From the NCBI GenBank assembly GCA_002367305.1, contig DFBG01000080.1, positions 2,998 through 16,049 of the forward strand: a stretch of DNA of 13,052 bases, read 5' to 3'. The stretch comes from Actinobacteria bacterium UBA3086. Lineage in GTDB: Bacteria; Actinomycetota; Coriobacteriia; Anaerosomatales; UBA3086. Positions 1-6,867 of this stretch are shown here, in pieces. Position numbers and translations under genes: made by a program. Every line of letters begins with the position of its first letter. Position 1 is the first letter of the stretch. A model generated the notes under the pieces. It ran no database searches. It was given only the letters and a program-made list of their open reading frames with translations, and was not told the DNA's origin.

Positions 1-147
1 CTGTTGGAGGGCGGAGCGGATCTTCGGGCCTTGCAGGAGATGCTGGGACACTCAGATATCAGTACGACTCAGGTGTATACACACGTCGACAGACACCATA
101 TACGTGAGGAATACCTGTCCACGCATCCACGGGCAAGACTAAGATGA
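1..147 (+). CDS. xerD: Tyrosine recombinase XerD, C-terminal fragment (5' end outside window)
   Basis: Only the last 48 codons are present, read in frame 1 to a TGA stop at 145-147. They encode the end of the catalytic domain of a phage-integrase-family tyrosine recombinase. The fragment begins LLEGGADLRALQEMLGHSDI, and the LGH supplies one of the conserved active-site histidines. It continues with STTQVYTHV, whose Tyr (residue 26 of the fragment) is the nucleophile that attacks DNA at dif. The tail EEYLSTHPRARLR is typical of XerD rather than XerC. XerD works with XerC to resolve chromosome dimers at dif near the septum. The catalytic Arg residues and the HxxR motif lie upstream of the window. 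A dedicated integrase cannot be fully excluded, but the compact C-terminus and housekeeping surroundings favour XerD. Confidence 0.85.
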   Translation: MLEGGADLRALQEMLGHSDISTTQVYTHVDRHHIREEYLSTHPRARLR

Positions 148-193
148 GCGACTTCATGCGTTGGAGTTCGTTGAGATAAGTCGTCGATTCCTG

Positions 194-222
194 TTACCAA
201 CCACCCCTTCAACGGCTAGAAT
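194..222 (+). promoter_or_regulatory. Candidate sigma70-type promoter for the BMP lipoprotein gene
   Basis: A -35-like TTACCA at 194-199 (4 of 6 to consensus) and a -10-like TAGAAT at 217-222 (5 of 6) are separated by exactly 17 bp. They lie 56 bp upstream of the GTG start at 278. No other well-spaced pair is evident in the 130-bp gap after xerD. The same TAGAAT -10 hexamer appears in the candidate promoter of the minus-strand cluster. Inferred from sequence alone. Confidence 0.45.
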
Positions 223-277
223 ATAAAGCAAGAAGCACGAATCCGAATATGCACATGGAAGGGGAGGGGATTCTCGC

Positions 278-1381
278 GTGAACACGAAGTTCAGCAAGTT
301 CCTCGTTTTGTTCCTGGCCTTTGCTCTCATCGCAACCCTAGCCGTTGGTTGCAGCTCTGAGGACGAGCCCGAGGACGAGGTTACCGACGAAGCAACGACC
401 GAAGAAGTAGTCGACGAGCCCATGTCGGACATCGTTGCCGCGATGGTCACGGACACGGGTGGTCTGGGCGACAAGTCGTTCAACGATCTCTCATACGCCG
501 GTCTGGAAATGGCCGAGGATGAACTGGGCGTGGAGATCAAGGCTCTCGAGTCCAATGAGATCGCTGACTACGAGCCCAACATCGACCAGTTGGCCAACGC
601 TGGCTACGATGTCATCTTCACCGTCGGCTTCCTCATGACCGACACGACCGACCTCAAGGCCCCGCAGTATCCGGAGATTGTGTTCGGCGGCATCGACCAG
701 TTCTCGGCCGAGCCCGCTTCGAACCAGGCCGGTCTCCTTTTCAGGGAGCACGAGGCTGCCTATCTGGCCGGTGTTGTTGCTGGTCTCGCCACACTTGACA
801 CTGATATGGATGATCGCATCAACGAAGACAACATCATCGGCTTCGTCGGCGGCATGGATATCCCGCCGGTGGAGAAGTTCGAAGTTGGCTTCACGCTCGG
901 TGCCAAGTCCGTCAACCCGGACGTTCAAGTCATCAGCCTGTATGTCGGTGACTTTGGCGACCAGGCAAAGGCCAAGGAGCTCGCCCTTTCGCTGATCGAT
1001 CAGGGCGCAGACGTCATTCACGCCGCTGCCGGTCTGGCCGGCGTCGGTTCGATCACCGCATGCCAGGAGCGCGGCGCGCTCTTCATCGGTGTCGATGCTG
1101 ACCAGTACCTGACCGTCGACGGTTCAGGCGACGTCATGCTGACCTCTGTGGTCAAGCGTGTCGATCAGGCCGTGTTCCAGACGGTCAAGGCTGTTGTTGA
1201 GGGTACGTTCGTCGGTGGTACCAACACCGAGTTCGGTCTCGCCGAAGACGGCGTCGGCCTTGCGCCGTATCACGACTTCGAGGACGTTGTCCCCGCAGCC
1301 ATCACGGAAGCCGTTGACGCTGCCCGTGCAGACATTCTGAGCGGCGCTATCACGGTTGGGGCCTCCAGGGACGCACTCTAG
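278..1381 (+). CDS. BMP-family nucleoside-binding lipoprotein (BmpA/PnrA/NupN-like ABC substrate-binding protein)
   Basis: This is probably the extracytoplasmic binding subunit of a purine or general nucleoside importer. It starts at GTG 278, preceded by a purine-rich Shine-Dalgarno run at 257-270. The 367-residue product has a type II signal peptide: Lys residues at the N-terminus, a hydrophobic stretch at about 8-22, and the lipobox LAVGC with acylated Cys25. An acidic, disordered-looking linker (26-50) leads into the BMP fold. Visible family landmarks are DTGGLGDKSFND (59-70), whose DKSFN loop contacts nucleoside in PnrA-type proteins, FREHEAAYLAG, GADVIHAAAG and GVDADQ. Length and domain layout match the Med/BMP family (PF02608 type). 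It heads an operon with its ATPase and two permeases, which supports transport over signalling. The exact ligand (guanosine, adenosine or mixed) cannot be read from sequence. Confidence 0.9.
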   Translation: MNTKFSKFLVLFLAFALIATLAVGCSSEDEPEDEVTDEATTEEVVDEPMSDIVAAMVTDTGGLGDKSFNDLSYAGLEMAEDELGVEIKALESNEIADYEPNIDQLANAGYDVIFTVGFLMTDTTDLKAPQYPEIVFGGIDQFSAEPASNQAGLLFREHEAAYLAGVVAGLATLDTDMDDRINEDNIIGFVGGMDIPPVEKFEVGFTLGAKSVNPDVQVISLYVGDFGDQAKAKELALSLIDQGADVIHAAAGLAGVGSITACQERGALFIGVDADQYLTVDGSGDVMLTSVVKRVDQAVFQTVKAVVEGTFVGGTNTEFGLAEDGVGLAPYHDFEDVVPAAITEAVDAARADILSGAITVGASRDAL

Positions 1382-1413
1382 GTTTCCTGACCCCTTGTTA
1401 GAACTGAACTGAG

Positions 1414-1454
1414 AGGGGCGGCCGGTCACGGACAATGGACCGGTCGCCCTTTCT
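1414..1454 (+). terminator. Strong intergenic hairpin: terminator or attenuator between lipoprotein and ATPase genes
   Basis: The arms GGGCGGCCGGTC (1416-1427) and GACCGGTCGCCC (1438-1449) form a 12-bp stem with a single G-U pair and a 10-nt loop. TTTCT follows directly at 1450-1454, so it resembles a Rho-independent terminator with a short U-tract. It sits 34 bp after the lipoprotein stop codon and 53 bp before the ATPase start. Partial termination, or protection of the upstream message from 3' decay, would make the binding protein more abundant than the membrane complex, as is common in ABC importer operons. Confidence 0.7.
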
Positions 1455-1507
1455 GCAGGGCGGCGTAGATAACGCGTATGTGACATTCGGATCACGAGGA
1501 GTGCCTC

Positions 1508-3070
1508 ATGCAGCAATCACTTGTTGAACTCCGGGAGATCACCAAGGTGTTCCCTGGCGTGTTGGCCAATGATCGAGTATCTCTCACGCTCGGTGCAGGT
1601 GAGATCGTCGCACTGCTCGGTGAGAATGGTGCCGGCAAGACGACCCTCATGAACGTTCTGTACGGGCTGCTGTCCGCAGAGAGCGGAGAGATACTGGTCG
1701 ATGGCGAGCACGTGGACATCAAGTCTCCACAACAAGCGATTGATCTGGGCATCGGCATGGTGCATCAGCACTTCATGCTGGTCGAGCCCCTGACGGTGAT
1801 GGAGAACATCGTCATGGGTATCGAGCCCTCCAAGTTCGGCGTGATCAACTACCCCGCAGCGCGGAGAGCCGTGCTGGAGATCTCACAAAAGTATGGTCTG
1901 GAGGTGGATCCAGACGCCAAGATTCATGATCTCCCCGTTGGATTGCAGCAGCGTGTCGAGATCCTCAAAGCTCTCTACCGAGGGGCACGGACCTTGATCC
2001 TCGACGAGCCGACCGCCGTTCTCACTCCCCAAGAGGTTAGAGAGCTTTTTGCCGTCGTAAGGTCTCTTGTGAACGAGGGTCTGTCGGTGGTGTTCATCAC
2101 CCACAAGCTCGATGAGGTTCTTTCGATCGCCGACCGAGTCGTGGTCATGCGTGATGGTGCGGTGGTCGGAGAGACTCGATCAGCGGACACGGACACGGCT
2201 GGTTTGGCGCGCATGATGGTTGGGCGCGATGTAGTGTTTCGCGTGGAGAAGGATCCTGTTTCCTGTGGGGACACCGTCCTGGAGGTTGATGAACTACGTG
2301 TTCGCGATGAGCGCAAGCTCACCGCAGTGGACGGAGTCTCATTCACGGTGTGTGAAGGCGAGGTCGTCGCTATCGCGGGCGTGAGCGGCAATGGTCAGAC
2401 CGAGCTCGTTGAATCGATCATGGGTCTGCGCAGACCCGAGAGCGGGCACGTGCGTCTGCGAGGAAAAGACATCACCCACGCACGCGCCCGACAGACGATC
2501 GCTGCAGGCGTATCACATGTCCCGGAGGATCGTCATCGTCGCGGCATGGTACTTGAGTTCGATCTCACCGAGAACATGATCCTAGGCGATCATCGTCGAC
2601 GTCCTTTTGCCAAGTGGGGAGTGTTCGATCAGAAGGTCATCAATGAGACGACCGCCAAGCGCATAGAAGATTACGACGTTCGCACGCCGTCGGCGCGGGT
2701 GCTCGGTTCCACGCTTTCAGGTGGCAACCAGCAGAAGGTGGTTCTTGCCCGCGAGTTGGGCCGCGATCCTGAACTTCTCATCGCAGCACAACCCACGCGA
2801 GGTTTGGACGTCGGCGCGATCGAGTTCGTGCACAGTCGAATTCTAGATGAGCGACGTGAAGGCAAAGGGATCCTTCTCGTCAGCCTCGAACTCGAGGAGG
2901 TCCAGTCGCTCGCTGACCGTATTCTCGTGATGTACAAGGGGCGCATCGTGAAGGAGTTCGCTGCGGGCGAAGCGAGTGATGAGGATATCGGCTTCTACAT
3001 GACAGGCGGAAGTGATTCGAGCGCGACTGTTGATGAGACGGAGAGCAAGGGGGTGACCCGTGGCCGGTAA
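1508..3070 (+). CDS. Nucleoside ABC transporter ATPase with two nucleotide-binding domains (NupO/NupA-like)
   Basis: This is the cytoplasmic energising subunit of the BMP-type importer. It starts at ATG 1508 behind an ACGAGGAG ribosome site. The 520-residue length fits the tandem-NBD family shared by sugar and nucleoside importers. The first NBD is intact: Walker A GENGAGKTT (38-46), Q-loop around VHQH (85-88), LPVGLQQR signature region (142-149), Walker B LILDEPT (163-169) and switch His199. The second NBD looks degenerate. Its Walker A position reads GVSGNGQTEL (291-300) without the usual Lys, its signature LSGGNQQ (403-409) is good, and IAAQPTRGLD (425-434) has Gln428 in place of the catalytic Glu. 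This asymmetry is normal for the family, so only one site is expected to hydrolyse ATP. The gene overlaps the next one by 11 bp. Confidence 0.93.
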   Translation: MQQSLVELREITKVFPGVLANDRVSLTLGAGEIVALLGENGAGKTTLMNVLYGLLSAESGEILVDGEHVDIKSPQQAIDLGIGMVHQHFMLVEPLTVMENIVMGIEPSKFGVINYPAARRAVLEISQKYGLEVDPDAKIHDLPVGLQQRVEILKALYRGARTLILDEPTAVLTPQEVRELFAVVRSLVNEGLSVVFITHKLDEVLSIADRVVVMRDGAVVGETRSADTDTAGLARMMVGRDVVFRVEKDPVSCGDTVLEVDELRVRDERKLTAVDGVSFTVCEGEVVAIAGVSGNGQTELVESIMGLRRPESGHVRLRGKDITHARARQTIAAGVSHVPEDRHRRGMVLEFDLTENMILGDHRRRPFAKWGVFDQKVINETTAKRIEDYDVRTPSARVLGSTLSGGNQQKVVLARELGRDPELLIAAQPTRGLDVGAIEFVHSRILDERREGKGILLVSLELEEVQSLADRILVMYKGRIVKEFAAGEASDEDIGFYMTGGSDSSATVDETESKGVTRGR

Positions 3071-4157
3071 AGAAGCCAAACGTATGGGGGATAGACTGGC
3101 CGTGGCCGCCGAGAATGTCGGCATTCCGTTCATATCTGTTCTGATCGCTATTGCCATTGCCTCGGTGATCATCTGGATCGCCGGGTTTGATCCCGTGGCG
3201 GCGTTCTCGGCACTATGGAAGGGTGCCTTTGGCAGCGGACGTCAGATCGGTGAGACGATGCTGCGGGCCACACCGCTCATGTTCACCGGACTTGCGGTGG
3301 CTTACGGCTTCCGGGCTGGCCTGTTCAACATCGGTGCCGAGGGTCAACTCTTCATGGGTGGTCTTGCGGCCGCATATCTGGGAATCGTGCTTGCGGGACT
3401 CCCGGCACCACTCAATATCGCGATCATGCTCGTGGCTGGCGCGGCGGTTGGTGCCGCTTGGGCCTTCATACCAGCGCTGCTCAAAGCAAAAGTGGGAGCG
3501 CATGAGGTTATTACCACCATGATGTTCACGTACATAGGGCGCTATCTTGTGTCGTGGCTGGTGACAGGTCCCCTCAAGGCAGAGGGGCAGATTCCGCAGA
3601 CCGAGAAACTCCCACTGGAGTCGACGCTCCCACGGTTGCACGAGGTCTTCGCTTTCTTCCCTGATTCCCGCGCCCACATGGGTTTCATCATAGCTATCGT
3701 GCTGGCCGTCGTGGTGTGGTGGATTCTCAAGTACACCACGTTGGGCTTTGAAGCGCGTGCGGTCGGCTTCAATCCCTGGGCGTCTGAGAACAGCGGGATC
3801 TCGGTCTCGGCCACCACAGTGAAGGCGCTCTGCATCTCGGGTGCATTGGCGGGTCTCGCCGGAGTGACCGAGGTGATGGGCGTTCACGGACGACTGTTCG
3901 ATCAATTTTCGTCAGGCTTCGGCTTCACCGGAATCGCCGTTGCCCTTCTCGCTAAGAACAATCCCATCGGAGTGATATTCGCAGCGATTCTGTTTGGCGC
4001 ACTTTCATCTGGATCAGGGACCATGCAGCTGGAGGCCGACGTGCCCTCGAAGCTCATATTCATCATTCAGGCACTGATCATCTTCCTGGTGGCTGCGGAG
4101 CAACTGGCCAAGTGGATAGTTGGACGGACCCGGAAGGGGGTGACCGAGAGTGCTTAA
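3060..4157 (+). CDS. Nucleoside ABC transporter permease 1 (NupP/NupB-like)
   Basis: This is one of two integral membrane subunits forming the nucleoside channel. It starts at GTG 3060 inside the end of the ATPase gene, with AAGGGGG at 3047-3053 as ribosome site. The 365-residue protein is mostly hydrophobic helices. An N-terminal transmembrane segment (about 20-42) is followed by the BPD_transp_2 hallmark GLFNIGAEGQLFMGG and further helices. A cytoplasmic coupling-type loop reads GFEARAVGFNPWASENSGIS. A long hydrophilic loop (KAEGQIPQTEKLPLESTLP) interrupts the helices near the middle. The longer length with an N-terminal extension matches the larger permease of BMP importer pairs. It overlaps the second permease gene by 8 bp, so translation is probably coupled. 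Confidence 0.92.
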   Translation: MAGKEAKRMGDRLAVAAENVGIPFISVLIAIAIASVIIWIAGFDPVAAFSALWKGAFGSGRQIGETMLRATPLMFTGLAVAYGFRAGLFNIGAEGQLFMGGLAAAYLGIVLAGLPAPLNIAIMLVAGAAVGAAWAFIPALLKAKVGAHEVITTMMFTYIGRYLVSWLVTGPLKAEGQIPQTEKLPLESTLPRLHEVFAFFPDSRAHMGFIIAIVLAVVVWWILKYTTLGFEARAVGFNPWASENSGISVSATTVKALCISGALAGLAGVTEVMGVHGRLFDQFSSGFGFTGIAVALLAKNNPIGVIFAAILFGALSSGSGTMQLEADVPSKLIFIIQALIIFLVAAEQLAKWIVGRTRKGVTESA

Positions 4158-5103
4158 TGACATCATCACTCCCGATCTCTTCGCTTCCGCCATCCGCATG
4201 GCGACGCCGCTTGCGTTGGCTGCGATCGGTGGCACCATCTGTGAGCGATCCGGCATCGTTAACATCGCTCTTGAGGGCATGATGCTCGTCGGCGCGTTTG
4301 CTGGGGTCGTTGCATCCATGTTCTTTGGCAATGCTTGGATCGGCGTGCTGTTCGCCGTCCTCGCGGGTGCACTGATGGCTCTCATTCACGCATTCGCCTC
4401 AATCACCCTCAGGGCGGATCAAGTGGTGTCGGGTACGGCGATCAACATCCTCGCCCTCGGTCTCACGGGCTTCCTCATGGAAGTCATCTACGGTCATCCC
4501 GGAACGACGGATCCGGTCGCGCGTCTCCTGCCGCTCTTCTCGGCCAGTCCCTCTGGTGACGGGTTCTTTGGTGAGATATGGCGTTGGGTGTACTCGATCT
4601 TCTTCAGTCACACACCGATTGTCTATATGGCGATTCTGATCGCCATCGCAGGCCAATGGGCGCTCTACAAGACGACATGGGGTCTGCGACTCCGTGCGCT
4701 GGGCGAGCATCCTCGCGCTGCCGACACCGTCGGTATCAGCGTGACGCGCGGTCGCTACTCGGCCGTCGTGATAAGTGGTGCGCTCGGCGGACTTGCGGGG
4801 GCCAACCTCTCATTGGAGCAGGTCGGTTCTTTCACTGAGAACATGACGAACGGCCGAGGATTCATCGCCTTGGCCGCGAACATCTTTGGACGTTGGACGC
4901 CCGGTGGGTCATACGGCGCGTCCCTGCTGTTCGGCTTCGCCGACGCCCTGCAAATCAAGCTTCAGCTGTTCCGTGACGTCATCACGATTCCGTCACAGTT
5001 CTTCTTGATGCTTCCGTATGTGCTCACCGTCGTAGTGCTCGCGGGCGTTGTGGGACGCGCGGTTGCGCCGGCTGCGGTCGGCAAGCCGTACGAGAAGGGA
5101 TAG
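4150..5103 (+). CDS. Nucleoside ABC transporter permease 2 (NupQ/NupC-like)
   Basis: This is the second channel subunit, expected to pair with permease 1. The start chosen is GTG 4150, with AAGGGGG at 4134-4140 as ribosome site, and it overlaps the upstream stop codon. The product has 317 residues and about eight or nine hydrophobic segments. Family landmarks are the segment ERSGIVNIALEGMMLVGAFAG near residues 28-48, the counterpart of FNIGAEGQ in permease 1, and the coupling loop LRALGEHPRAADTVGISV near the middle. Both fit the BPD_transp_2 (branched-chain amino acid, sugar and nucleoside permease) family. The end of the gene (GAGAAGGG, 5093-5099) doubles as ribosome site for the following small gene. 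Confidence 0.92.
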   Translation: MLNDIITPDLFASAIRMATPLALAAIGGTICERSGIVNIALEGMMLVGAFAGVVASMFFGNAWIGVLFAVLAGALMALIHAFASITLRADQVVSGTAINILALGLTGFLMEVIYGHPGTTDPVARLLPLFSASPSGDGFFGEIWRWVYSIFFSHTPIVYMAILIAIAGQWALYKTTWGLRLRALGEHPRAADTVGISVTRGRYSAVVISGALGGLAGANLSLEQVGSFTENMTNGRGFIALAANIFGRWTPGGSYGASLLFGFADALQIKLQLFRDVITIPSQFFLMLPYVLTVVVLAGVVGRAVAPAAVGKPYEKG

Positions 5104-5106
5104 CCT

Positions 5107-5400
5107 GTGGGAGCCTCAGAGTTCCGCATGGGTAGAGCTGCGCTCTGGGCGATGACGTGGGCCCTGGGTGCTGCGCTGGGTGTTGCCCTCGGCGGCTGGT
5201 TGACGGTCGTTGGGGGAGTGGGTGCTCCTGGAGTCGACGCGATCGATCTCGGGACGGACGTATTCCTGCTTCCGGCTCTCTCAGGTCTCGTCGTCTTCGT
5301 CGTTCATCTGGGAGGACAGATCATCATCGCCTCGCTGAGATCCAGAGCCGTCGTTGATTCGCCTGGCGACAGCGGTCAGCCCGACCAAGACGAGCAGTAG
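5107..5400 (+). CDS. Small two-helix membrane protein at the end of the nucleoside importer operon, function unknown
   Basis: The start is GTG 5107, with GAGAAGGG at 5093-5099 acting as ribosome site and only 3 bp separating it from the permease 2 stop. The 97-residue product has two hydrophobic stretches, about residues 13-38 (Ala/Gly-rich) and 50-77. They are joined by a loop (GAPGVDAIDLGTD) and followed by a hydrophilic, acidic tail ending in QPDQDEQ. I do not recognise a family. Its position makes cotranscription with the importer likely, but an importer role is unproven. The final 120 bp overlap, in convergent orientation, the 3' end of the minus-strand membrane protein gene at 5281-5529. 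Confidence 0.7.
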   Translation: MGASEFRMGRAALWAMTWALGAALGVALGGWLTVVGGVGAPGVDAIDLGTDVFLLPALSGLVVFVVHLGGQIIIASLRSRAVVDSPGDSGQPDQDEQ

Positions 5401-5529
5401 GATCCCAAGCAGCACATCCGTCGCGTCGAAGCGAAAATCCCATCCGCGATTCGCACTGCGCCACACGTAGGCGGCGGCCGGGAGTCCGACCGCCGCCCAG
5501 AGCGGAATCCTGATAGTTGGTCGCAGCAT
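5281..5529 (-). CDS. Small membrane protein downstream of the DUF4349 lipoprotein gene, function unknown
   Basis: Its ATG (5529-5527) shares a base with the stop codon of the upstream DUF4349-type gene (TAATG on the minus strand), so translation is probably coupled by reinitiation. The product has 82 residues. A first hydrophobic segment around 9-22 (PLWAAVGLPAAAYV) and a second around 37-55 (ATDVLLGILLLVLVGLTAVA) are followed by a charged tail rich in Asp, Glu, Ser and Asn. I recognise no family. No strong independent Shine-Dalgarno is seen. Residues from about 44 onward are encoded in DNA that also encodes, on the other strand, the second helix and tail of the 97-residue protein. The hydrophobic layout and the TAATG junction favour a real gene, but the evidence is indirect. 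Confidence 0.6.
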   Translation of the reverse strand: MLRPTIRIPLWAAVGLPAAAYVWRSANRGWDFRFDATDVLLGILLLVLVGLTAVARRINDGSGSQRGDDDLSSQMNDEDDET

Positions 5530-6548
5530 TACTGCTCGTTCACGTCCGTCGGCGGTGCAGGTGGAGCGGCGCCGTACGGTGCTTCCACCGTCGGGGGAAT
5601 CCGCGGGCCCCTCTTGCGCAGTCGGGCGCGAATGATGACGAATATCACCAGCCCGATCATGATGAGTGGCAGTGCACCGAGCAGAATGATGATCAGCGCG
5701 TTGATCGTGTTCACCAGGGCGCGGACACCTGTGGTTATTGCGTCCACGAAACCCCAGTCGGTCCCCTTTGGACGTACAACAGCGGACGGCTCGATCAACT
5801 CTACGGTGATCGTGGCCATCGACGCCTGACGTTCGAGATAGGAGATGCGGTCCTGCAGGGATTCGATCTCTCCTCGCACCCGCCCAAGTTCTTGTTGCAC
5901 GGCGAGAAGATCCTCAACGTCCGTGGCCTTGTCAAAGAACGACCGAAGCTGCTCCTCCTGCGCCTGCAGATTGCGCAGTCGTGCTGAGAGGTCGATATGC
6001 TGTTGCGTGACGTCGCTTTCGTCCTCGGCCTCACGCAGAACGTCGCCGAGGGAGCGGATGGATTCATTGAAATCGTTCGCATCGCCAACGGGAATCCTGA
6101 TCGTTACGTACGCGGAGAGCGCCATACCGTCTGAGAGAGTGCCTTCGTAGCGGTAGACGGGGCCATAGTCATCGTTGGTCACCTGCAGATCGGTGATCGC
6201 TCCGCTCGCTGCTTTCACGAGATCCCTGATCTCCGAGATCGCGTCCTCGACGGATTCCACCTCGAGTCGCAGAGCTAGATTGCGAATGATGAGACGCTGG
6301 GCGTCGTCCATGTTGGTGACATCTTCGCCCAAAGCGTTCGGTACGGCGGCCTCTGAGAACGAGTCTCTTCCCTCGTCGTCGAATTCTATGCTTTCTTCGA
6401 CGGCCATATCGTAGTCGGCCGAGGTGGCCTGTGAATCGACGGTGTCGTCGGAAGCTCCGCAGCCCACCAGGGGGAGCATAAGGATTGCCGCCGCAAGCGC
6501 GACGAGCAACGCGCGTCTGACAGTGGGAACGTACCTTGTTCGGTTCAT
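5529..6548 (-). CDS. DUF4349-type membrane-anchored lipoprotein with coiled coil
   Basis: ATG 6548 is preferred over an in-frame ATG at 6563 because GAGAGGAG stands directly before it at good spacing. The 339-residue product has a lipoprotein signal: Arg-rich N-terminus, hydrophobic run at about 13-28, and lipobox LVGC with Cys30. An acidic linker follows. The globular region starts near RLIIRNLALRLEVE and includes the ALSAYVTIRIPV strand. A predicted coiled coil runs from about residue 155 to 235 (VTQQHIDLSARLRNLQAQEE and then repeated Glu/Leu/Gln heptads). A strong C-terminal transmembrane helix (LIIILLGALPLIMIGLVIFV) and a basic, Pro-rich tail finish it. This matches the DUF4349 family, whose biochemical role I do not know to be established. 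The product would be tethered at both ends, with the middle outside the cell. Confidence 0.85.
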   Translation of the reverse strand: MNRTRYVPTVRRALLVALAAAILMLPLVGCGASDDTVDSQATSADYDMAVEESIEFDDEGRDSFSEAAVPNALGEDVTNMDDAQRLIIRNLALRLEVESVEDAISEIRDLVKAASGAITDLQVTNDDYGPVYRYEGTLSDGMALSAYVTIRIPVGDANDFNESIRSLGDVLREAEDESDVTQQHIDLSARLRNLQAQEEQLRSFFDKATDVEDLLAVQQELGRVRGEIESLQDRISYLERQASMATITVELIEPSAVVRPKGTDWGFVDAITTGVRALVNTINALIIILLGALPLIMIGLVIFVIIRARLRKRGPRIPPTVEAPYGAAPPAPPTDVNEQ

Positions 6549-6584
6549 GCTTGCTCCTCTCATCGGGTCGTCACGCGTGATACA

Positions 6585-6622
6585 CCGGACGCCCTCTCAC
6601 CAATAGGCGGGAGGGCGTCCGG
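6585..6622 (-). terminator. Perfect 12-bp inverted repeat between the 46-aa gene and the DUF4349-type gene
   Basis: CCGGACGCCCTC (6585-6596) and GAGGGCGTCCGG (6611-6622) are perfectly complementary around a 14-nt loop. The hairpin starts 30 bp after the stop of the 46-residue gene and ends 36 bp before the DUF4349-type start. Reading the minus strand, no T-run follows, so it is not a textbook Rho-independent terminator. On the + strand a short TTTT lies at 6629-6632, 7 bp after the stem. It could be an attenuator or an mRNA-stabilising hairpin separating expression of the two genes. Confidence 0.55.
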
Positions 6623-6652
6623 ATGACGTTTTCAGCGATATAGGTACGGAGG

Positions 6653-6793
6653 CTACTCGCTTGTGGAAGCCTTCTCTTCAAGCTTCTTCATGTTGATGGC
6701 AGCGTATGCGCCAAGCGCGATACCGATCGCCACGACCGCGAAGAAAGCCAGAGTGAGGAAGTTGAAGAGTACAGATGCGATGTTATAAGTCAT
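6653..6793 (-). CDS. 46-residue single-pass membrane protein, function unknown
   Basis: This short ORF begins at ATG 6793, behind GGAGGTGA on the minus strand. That is one of the best matches to the anti-Shine-Dalgarno in the window, with a rather long spacing of 11 nt after GGAGGT. It ends at TAG 6655-6653. The product starts MTYNIASVLFNF and has one hydrophobic helix at about residues 7-34 (LTLAFFAVVAIGIALGAYAA in the middle). A charged tail INMKKLEEKASTSE follows and would be cytoplasmic if the basic residues obey the positive-inside rule. I do not recognise it. A candidate promoter lies upstream and a perfect hairpin downstream, so it may form its own short transcript ahead of the DUF4349-type lipoprotein gene. 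Confidence 0.75.
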   Translation of the reverse strand: MTYNIASVLFNFLTLAFFAVVAIGIALGAYAAINMKKLEEKASTSE

Positions 6794-6838
6794 CGGGGTA
6801 GTTCACCTCCGTCAGGGTCCCCATGGGACTACTCATTG

Positions 6839-6867
6839 ATTCTATCGTTCGATCCAAGGCGGAGCAA
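6839..6867 (-). promoter_or_regulatory. Candidate promoter for the minus-strand membrane protein cluster
   Basis: On the minus strand TTGCTC (6867-6862) and TAGAAT (6844-6839) are spaced by exactly 17 bp. The -10 differs from consensus at one position, while only the TTG of the -35 matches. Transcription would start near 6832, leaving a leader of about 40 nt before the ATG of the 46-residue gene. The -10 hexamer is identical to the one in the candidate BMP operon promoter. Confidence 0.4.

Noticed and set aside
148..277. Possible purine riboswitch ahead of the nucleoside transporter operon
   Set aside because: The gap is only 130 bp and the leader after the candidate promoter is about 50 nt, too short for a purine aptamer plus expression platform. 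No conserved aptamer loops were seen.
3213..3905. Long minus-strand open frame (230 codons) opposite permease 1
   Set aside because: It is antisense to a clearly conserved permease and rich in Arg, His and Gln, as expected of the complement of a high-GC gene. It shows no family motif or ribosome site context.
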